A stretch of DNA of 64,000 bases from Toxonevra muliebris (lineage: Eukaryota; Arthropoda; Insecta; Diptera; Pallopteridae), in assembly GCA_963691655.1 (NCBI GenBank), contig OY829327.1, positions 60,028,079 to 60,092,078 on the forward strand, given 5' to 3'. Made by a program: the position numbers and the translations under genes. The notes beneath the pieces are model-generated. The model searched no databases and was not told the origin of the DNA. It was given only the letters and a program-made list of their open reading frames with translations. Shown piece after piece: positions 59,501 to 64,000 of the stretch. The stretch's first letter is position 1; each line of letters begins with the position of its first letter.

Positions 59501-59608
59501 CTGTAAAAGATATGATAGCGTGTTGAAACCCTATTCTTTTTTTTTTTTGCAGGTGGGCGTATCCAATAGTCGCGAAAACTTTTTACGATACCCTCAGCCA
59601 CTCAATAG
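47541..59608 (+). CDS. M13-family (neprilysin/ECE-like) membrane peptidase, eight exons, C-terminus beyond the window
   Basis: Exons: 47541-47817, 48050-48433, 56430-56722, 57240-57407, 57474-57557, 57618-57893, 57950-58206, 59553-59608. All joins keep frame with GT-AG sites and give 598 residues. ATG 47541 follows in-frame stops. The protein is type II: a Gly/Ser-rich cytoplasmic start, a Cys-rich stretch (ICWICCAPC) made by the first splice, a membrane segment (ATLLVTSLLVASPILFLI, about 125-145), then an ectodomain with the M13 signature DPCTEFKNFSC. Later come GRLFGSCLRQ, LEQLGGYLPIG, KIRWMGP, VEHSRRGFWD, NWTTMVPSNWSGP and NIIKIYRQ. Family members are zinc ectopeptidases that cleave small peptides. 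The HExxH zinc site would be encoded downstream, outside the window. Near residue 585 the usual VNAYY-type motif is replaced by AKTFYDTLSHSI, so it may be an inactive or divergent member. The first-intron donor (TAT|gtaaat) is chosen over AAG|gtagtt because only it keeps frame. Confidence 0.88.
48865..48957 (+). repeat. Dispersed 93-bp repeat, copy 2
   Basis: Starts AGGAGACTATGAAAATTAAA and ends AAACAGGTTAAT; matches 4326-4425 almost throughout, same strand. Confidence 0.85.
49503..49610 (+). repeat. tRNA-derived SINE, copy 2
   Basis: CCTAGTGGTTAGTATGTTGG (A-box region) and CTCAGGTTTAATGCTTGG (degenerate B-box) followed by an A-rich tail; same family as 14711-14815. Confidence 0.6.
50181..50460. 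mobile_element. hAT-type MITE, 280 bp
   Basis: The ends TAGTGAT and ATCACTA are inverted. The flanks ACGTACAT (50173-50180) and ATGTACAT (50461-50468) form an 8-bp duplication with one mismatch. The interior repeats GAACGATT/AATCGTT and ACTATCGATAGT. No ORF. Confidence 0.75.
50529..52498 (-). mobile_element. Decayed autonomous DNA transposon with inverted ends around a transposase remnant
   Basis: The left end GGAGAGTCGGCGC (about 50532) and the right end, reverse-complemented GGGAAGTCGGCGC (about 52493), are inverted. Further inverted matches inside, in the same order, are TTATCTTTCCAACGAGCT (50645 against 52441-52459) and ACATAGAACRTTTT (50690 against 52350). The inverted arms are thus 150-170 bases with gaps. 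The coding remnant lies between them on the minus strand. Confidence 0.65.
50726..52240 (-). pseudogene. Transposase-like remnant of an uncharacterised family
   Basis: Minus-strand blocks in order: acidic SDDENGFTDSDESARENFEL and then KRGSKHFITTGLLSS (52230-52100), KVSDGKAMHI and AAAEALAHRADELL (52090-51990), HWVSKLMKDFIGDTKVERIAVL (51870-51800), and IQAMGFDTSNNTDPHH (51680-51630). A C-terminal block at 50959-50726 may belong (WPKWPSRGVKFMKDFN). The pattern HW..KLM...G..KVERIAVL...IQAM.FDTS resembles a large group of unannotated, transposase-like proteins in insects and cnidarians that I cannot name precisely. Many stops and frameshifts make it non-functional. Confidence 0.55.
52974..53048. 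other. Long hairpin, stem about 26 bp, loop 22 nt
   Basis: CGTCGCCTGAGAATTGATTT (52974, continuing GGCGTAT) pairs with ATACGCCAATCAATCCTCAG (53023, continuing GCGACG) with one mismatch and one bulged T. The loop is 53001-53022. Size and near-perfect pairing resemble a pre-miRNA or the core of a tiny palindromic transposon; no other copy is seen in the window. Read on the minus strand an open frame crosses it, but this is a chance frame. Confidence 0.7.
53070..53262. mobile_element. piggyBac-type MITE, 193 bp
   Basis: The ends CCTTAGAAATGCAACA and (reverse-complemented) CCTTAGAAAGGCAACA match with one difference. TTAA flanks both sides (53066-53069, 53263-53266). TTAA target and CC-start termini are the piggyBac signature. 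An 8-bp stem with two-base loop, GGGGTGACCAGTCACCCC, lies next to the left end. Confidence 0.88.
53536..54562. mobile_element. hAT-type non-autonomous element, 1.0 kb
   Basis: The ends CAGGGATGCCAACT and (reverse-complemented) CAGCGATGCCAACT have one mismatch. The flanks GTACACAA (53528-53535) and GTACACAC (54563-54570) are an 8-bp duplication with one change. ATTCCCCGCA repeats subterminally: once on the left (53583) and three times on the right (54500-54550). No intact ORF; the long frame at 54431-54865 crosses the right end and is spurious. Confidence 0.85.
54850..56312. mobile_element. Probable hAT-type element with GGCTACCRTA ends
   Basis: TAAGGCTACCGTA near 54846 and the reverse complement of the right end, TAGGGCTACCATA (right end about 56312), are inverted. 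AATTCCGGAC occurs just inside the left end (54880) and three times near the right end as TTCCGGAC or TTCCAGAC. The flanks CCAGTCGG and CCAATCGA agree only partly. A minus-strand open frame of 77 codons at 55037-55270 is not recognised. Confidence 0.55.
58207..59552. other. Intron 7 of the M13 gene, with an 80-codon open frame at 58472-58714
   Basis: The intron begins GTGAGT and ends with a long T tract before GCAG. The + strand frame at 58472 begins with ATG and reads like protein (FPEKDHSMTFTARKHSVSAQ), but it has no recognisable domain and no splice context. It may be a transposon piece. Confidence 0.45.
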
Positions 59609-60111
59609 GTAAGTACAATTTGCTGGTGCATATTTGATCCAAGACAATGGAATTTCAAAGAATAGTAAAACTTTGATATGTATTGGCAATGAGGAGCAAA
59701 GTTCTATGAAGCATATGACATTTTTTATTTTCTCTAAACAAATAGCAAATAGCACTCAGCACCTAATAACATGACAGCAAGCCATGACGTCCACGTACTT
59801 TTTAGTATCCATGCCACCCTTGAATGGTTGCACATGAAAAAATCATCGATGGTTTTTTCGAAGCAATGGATCGTGGCCCTACATCGATAATCCTTAATAC
59901 ATCTGGCAAATACATTGATATTTTCGATACATCAGATTAAACTAAAGAAAAAGATTTATAGATGAAAAAATATATGTTGTAAGTTTGTCCTCAAACTTAT
60001 AAATTTCATCTCTTCTATTAAGTTTGACTATTTTCCAAAAGATATATCTTCCTATCAGGCAAATGTTGTTATTATATTTTTTTAGACTAGATTTTTTATA
60101 TATTATTAGAC

Positions 60112-60425
60112 GACCTCGATAGTCTAGTGGGTAGTGCACAAGACTTTCATCCGGGAGGTTCGGGTTCGATTCCCGTCTTCGTTTGGTGGTTAATTCTCAT
60201 AACCTATCTCATATTTACTATCGATATGAAGTGTATGAGAATTATAAGAAAGTATATAAGTACGAATCTTGGCAGGCAATGGCTAAACCACCAAGTGATA
60301 ACAAATTGCCACAACCCCTATTCGAAACCGGCGTTAAACTGTAGATCCAACCATGTGGTATCACAATGGGCCGTTCAGGACTAAGTGTGTCTTTGGACAG
60401 CCACTCCAACCTAACCTATTATGTT
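60112..60425 (+). repeat. tRNA-derived SINE of about 310 bp
   Basis: TAGTCTAGTGGGTAGTGC (A-box region, 60120) and a perfect B-box GGTTCGATTCC (60163-60173) form a Pol III promoter, followed by an unrelated body and a 3' end ACTCCAACCTAACCTATTAT near 60405-60425. The tRNA-like head does not close into a clean acceptor stem and has a long non-tRNA body, so it is a SINE rather than a tRNA gene. It lies in the M13 intron after the last visible exon. Confidence 0.75.
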
Positions 60426-60722
60426 ATTATTCTTAAAATATATTTTTTGGCAAAACATTCCACAATTCTATTTGTTATATCATTTCTCAGTAAATTTTGC
60501 TGTGTTTTTTTTTATTTTACAAAATATTGCAAAATAAGTATTTTGTATTATTAATAAATTCATACCCTGCCAATGGAAACTCCAATACAGTAATAAAATT
60601 TTTGGCTTTCACTAACACAAATTCAAAATTTTACACAGTCTATTTTTAGAAATAATGATAAACAAAGACAGCCTAATTGAGTATTTCAAATTTGTATATC
60701 TTACTCTCTCTTGCATAGTTAA

Positions 60723-61954
60723 CTCTTTAAGGTTAGGTAGGGTAAAAATTGTCCCAACTTTTGCTTAGTTTTTTATGCATAGTGGGATATATTTTAACCC
60801 ACCTCGAAAAGTTGAGATTACTTATAGTCATATAGTTTACCATTTTATTTACAGTTTCTCATTCAGTTGTCAATGCCATAAACCAAAAAAAAATCTGTGC
60901 AACTGGAGTTTTTATTTTCTTTAATTCTAGGATGGGCACCTGGGCCTAATTAGGCCCATTTCGAGCTTAAACATGCATATATTTTTTGCTTCTTGACGAC
61001 TCGTTCTGAAACTCCATAACTTCTTGTGCCAATCTTTTCTGAGCACAAAAAAAGCAAAAAAAATATTTTTTGATTTTAAAATACAAAATTTTAAACTTAA
61101 ATTAAAATTTTCAAGTTTATTTAAACTTTGAACTCAAATTCCACAAAAACTCTCTAAACAAAGGGTCGATCCAAATTACCTCCAAACATCACCTATTATA
61201 TCTAAATCACAACCAAAAAACTTTCATTAATTAAAACTATACTTTTTTCCTAAATTTTGTATTTATGCAAACACCTTATTTGCTTGTAATTTGCAAGTAG
61301 AAAAACACATGTTGGTAATTCGGATCGATTTTAAAAGTTAATTGTTTTCTTAGTATGCTTTCTAAAAAAGTGCTTATTTTTACCAAACTATAGCAGAATA
61401 TTTAGTGAACAAATCCCTATATAACTTTTGCGCAATAACATAACTATCGTTTTATTCACGTGAGCCTAATTAGGCCCAGGAGGTTATGTTATTTTATTTA
61501 GATCCTTTCAGCCCTTGTGGGGCATAGAGAGCTAACCACGCCTGCTCGCCATCTGGTTCGATTTTCTGCAGTTCGCTTCATCTCACTCCAGCCCATGCCG
61601 ATCGAGTTTGCTTTGGCTTCAACAGTTCTGCGCCACGTCAGCTTGGGACGGCCAGCTCTCCTTCCAGACTACGTCAGTGGATTCCATTGCATGGCGTATT
61701 TTGCTGCCATTTTCTACATCTTATTGTGCAATCGATTGGTTCCTGACCTGTTCTCTCGAAAAGTTCTTCATTTGAGATGCGGTTTGGCCAGAAAACTTGG
61801 AGAGTAATGCGAAGACATCTGTGAACAAAAACCTGAAGCTTACGTTTACCGGCAACCGTCACCCGCCATGTGCTGCAGCCGTAAAGCAGGAGGTTATGTT
61901 AGCGCCTCCAAAAGAGGTGCCCATCGAAGGGTTAAAGTCGTGTGCCTTAAAGAG
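60723..61954. mobile_element. TTAA-flanked element (piggyBac-like ends) with an embedded LINE fragment
   Basis: The ends CTCTTTAAGG (60723) and CCTTAAAGAG (61954) are perfect inverted repeats flanked by TTAA (60719-60722 and 61955-61958). Inside, TGGGCCTAATTAGGCCCA (60941-60958) and TGAGCCTAATTAGGCCCA (61461-61478) are palindromes that mark an inner inverted pair; GATGGGCACCT (60930) and AGGTGCCCATC (61915) are another. The LINE piece at 61500-61890 separates the last two. Confidence 0.75.
61500..61890 (-). pseudogene. LINE ORF2 C-terminal fragment, RTE/craTA-like
   Basis: The minus strand reads RKLQVFVHRCLRITLQVFWP, then NRISNEELFERTGQEPI and IRCRKWQQ, then after a shift VWKESWPSQADVA and, near the end, RWRAGVVSSLCPTRAE. 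This is the conserved C-terminal domain of RT proteins of the kind with KLQ.F...LR.I...WP..ISNEEL..RTGQ.PI. Truncated on both sides and frameshifted. Its higher GC than its surroundings fits a recent insertion. Confidence 0.75.
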
Positions 61955-62025
61955 TTAAAAACAGTAATTAGTGCTCGAAACATTGAAAAAGTAAAACAAA
62001 CAAAATTCGTTACAAATAAATTTGG

Positions 62026-62115
62026 TTATGTGGCACAGTTGGTAAGCGCGTTGTTCGACAGTCATCATGCAAATATTTTTCGGCCACAGGTTCGACCCTG
62101 GGAAAAGGGAACTCA
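62026..62115 (+). repeat. tRNA-like SINE head
   Basis: TGGCACAGTTGGTAAGCGCG (A-box) and AGGTTCGACCCTGGG (B-box, about 62088-62102) are followed by an A-rich tail. A different tRNA ancestor from the SINE at 60112. The insert of about 20 bases in the anticodon region excludes a normal tRNA. Confidence 0.6.
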
Positions 62116-62764
62116 AGAAAAAATAAAAAATAATATAAACTAGGTTTTCCAGTTTTTTAAATTTAAAAATAACATTTTCTGCAAAGTAATTTTTAATTTA
62201 AAAATAACACTTTTTTGTAAAATAAATAATATACTTAAAAAAAGGGAATGTGAGCTCTATTATGGCTGATTGCGAATTGAAGTTTGAATTTTTCTATCCG
62301 CTCTGGTTTACAATAAAAGCATGGTAAAAAGATTAAAACAAAAACGTGTTTTAATAATTTTTGGCCCCACTTTTCTTGAAAATCAGAGCTGATGGAAAAA
62401 TTCCGACAATCAGCGTATCCAAACTAGAGAATTAGAGTTAATTCCTCCGTTGTCATTTCAAGTGCTCAAAACTTTACCTTTCCTTCTAACCCACTCATCC
62501 ACACACCACTATGAAATAATGTGATCAAATTAGTGATATGTAGTTACATTCTTGCAAATGAAGAAGGGTAGGGACAGTGTTCCAATAGTCGGCAGTTTAA
62601 CATTTTTTTTATTTTTAAACTGGTGTCTTTACATTTGTGAACATGGTATTGGGTTATTATTTCAATAAAGTTTATTATTTTAGTTTTAATTATTGTAACT
62701 TTTTTCAAAATATTATTTTCTAAATATCACTAATTTATATATTGTATAAAATGTATCGTATTTG
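62116..62764. other. Intron sequence without recognised features
   Basis: Part of the M13 intron after exon 59608, AT-rich, no coding block, no element ends found. Confidence 0.4.
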
Positions 62765-62985
62765 CCAGTATTTGTCTGTCTGTCAGTCTGCCTGTCTGTG
62801 CGGTAGAAATTTTGCAATAGGTCTTAAGCTAATTTCTCGATGAGCTAGAGACTTGAAACTTTAAATATTGTTCAAAACTGGATGACAATGCAATATGAAA
62901 TATCTAAAATATATGTAAATATAATAATATATTAAATATTAACATCGGAATTTTTTCAATTTTATTCATAGATCATAGATCATGC
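62765..62985 (-). repeat. Dispersed repeat, copy 2 of 36665-36880
   Basis: Reverse complement of the block at 36665-36880, with the GTCTGTCTGTCAGTCTG tract at 62775-62795 and CATTGTCATCCAG-type core; similarity runs about 200 bases. Confidence 0.75.
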
Positions 62986-63080
62986 ATAGAGAAATGAGCA
63001 GCGTGGCCAACTTTTGTTTTTCAAATCTGCTAAAATGAAATGAATCCTTATAAAAGTGTTAAACACAAATTTTTTATATA

Positions 63081-64000
63081 TGTATTAAAAAGAAAATTAA
63101 TTAAATACATGTATTTTTAAAGTTTTTAATTCACAGCATTTCTAAATTATACAATCACAAGAAAAACTAAATAAGATAATAGAAAAATAGTATTTTATAC
63201 ACTCTGACCACAAAAAAATATACGTAGTAATAACACAGTGTGACAAAAAAAATAAAATTTAAATATACTTTTTTCGAGGCTTGCAGAAGTCGTAGGTCTA
63301 GTCAAGCAATAAAACTGCATACTCAGAATTTTGAATTGACCCTCAAAATCTGGACTTAGGACCGAAAACCCCATTTCTGATCATTTAAAGCATATACTTG
63401 CCCGTAACTTTATTTTTATTTATCCCAGGAGTAAGTTTTTATATTGTATTGATTATTGATAATATATCTCAAGGAATACCGGAGTTAGAGGGCAAAACAT
63501 AAGGAAAATCAAAAAAAAATTTTCCAACCAGCTTTAAATTTTCAAAATCCATTGATTATAATACGCATCAGAGCTCATAACTGATACATTTCTTTTAAAT
63601 TCCCTAAACGATATGATAAAATGTAGCAACAGAAAATTGTTATAGTGGCATTCGATCCCTTTTGGTGAAGGCCGTCTAGAGGCGGGCTTGGGAACTAGAC
63701 GGTTAAGATTTATTATCAATTTATATATCGTTGAAAGCAGCTAAATGTCCTCTTTTAAATGAAGCATAAAAACTTACTCATCGAATAAATAAAAATAAAA
63801 TTACGGGTAAGTATATGCTTTAACCTACCAAAAATGGGTTTTTCGGCCATAAGTTTAGATTTTGAGGTCAATTCAAAATTCTGAGTATACATTTTTTTTC
63901 TGCTTGACTATACCTACGATTTGAGCTATGTTTCGAGGAAAGTATATTTTCACTGGCACACAGTGTAATTTATAACTATCACATATCGATGTCGAAGTCT
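63081..64000 (+). repeat. Dispersed repeat, copy 2 of 30854-31060, split by an insertion
   Basis: 63081-63233 and 63966-64000 together match 30854-31040 closely. The two parts are separated by the 732-bp element at 63234-63965. The repeat runs off the window. Confidence 0.9.
63234..63965. mobile_element. Foldback-type MITE, TAA target duplication, empty site known
   Basis: The ends CACAGTGTG and CACACAGTG flank 732 bases whose arms are inverted over nearly 200 bases (TATACTTT, TCGTAGGT.TAGTCAAGCA, ACTCAGAATTTTGAATTGAC, AAGCATATACTTRCCCGTAA). TAA is present at 63231-63233 and 63966-63968, whereas the uninterrupted copy at 30854-31060 has it once (GTAATAATTTATAAC). No transposase. The minus-strand ORF at 63534-63719 is not credible. 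Confidence 0.95.

Noticed and set aside
60112..60185. A functional tRNA gene
   Set aside because: A perfect B-box is present, but acceptor and anticodon stems do not close properly and a SINE body follows.
62026..62102. A functional tRNA gene with intron
   Set aside because: The extra bases around the anticodon arm do not form a tRNA intron pattern, and an A-rich tail follows.

Overview
This is an AT-rich eukaryotic nuclear window, almost certainly from an insect and most likely a higher (schizophoran) fly; a tephritid-like fly is my guess. The grounds are spliced genes with GT-AG introns, a TTLL5-type tubulin glutamylase, an M13 (neprilysin/ECE) metallopeptidase, an errantivirus remnant whose primer-binding site matches insect tRNA-Ser, DD37E Tc1/mariner elements, and a very dense population of small DNA transposons. 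There are no bacterial features, CRISPR arrays or operons.

Only two host genes can be supported, both on the + strand. (1) A TTLL5-like polyglutamylase has exons at 16157-17041, 18387-18600 and 20968-22746; its first coding exon was not found. (2) An M13 peptidase-family gene has eight exons from 47541 to 59608 and runs off the right edge, so the zinc-site exons are not in the window. Its intron 2 is about 8 kb long and is filled with transposons.

Layout. 1-4000: two decayed non-LTR retrotransposon pieces and a Tc1-like transposase gene split by a hAT-type MITE. 4300-11300: a 1.5 kb TIR element with a DUF4806-like coding remnant, a DD37E mariner, and two elements with TAA target duplications. 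11490-13230: a long-inverted-repeat (foldback) element. 16157-22746: the TTLL5-like gene, whose introns hold another long-inverted-repeat element and a second copy of the foldback family. 26000-30000: tandem, scrambled gypsy/errantivirus remnants. 30800-38000: dispersed repeats and small MITEs. 38480-45350: a second DD37E mariner, a long-TIR element built on a GGAGTCA array with a hAT MITE nested in it, a LINE 3' end and further TIR elements. 47541-59608: the M13 gene. 60100-64000: tRNA-derived SINEs, a TTAA-flanked element containing a LINE fragment, and a repeat split by a TAA-flanked foldback element.

The two host genes do not obviously work together: one modifies microtubules in the cytoplasm, the other is a membrane ectoenzyme-like protein. 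I found no clear multi-gene novel system. The most informative features are precise transposon insertions with readable target duplications, including one whose empty site is also in the window, an insertion ending 27 bases before a TTLL5 exon, a pre-miRNA-like hairpin, and a decayed transposase still inside its own inverted repeats.
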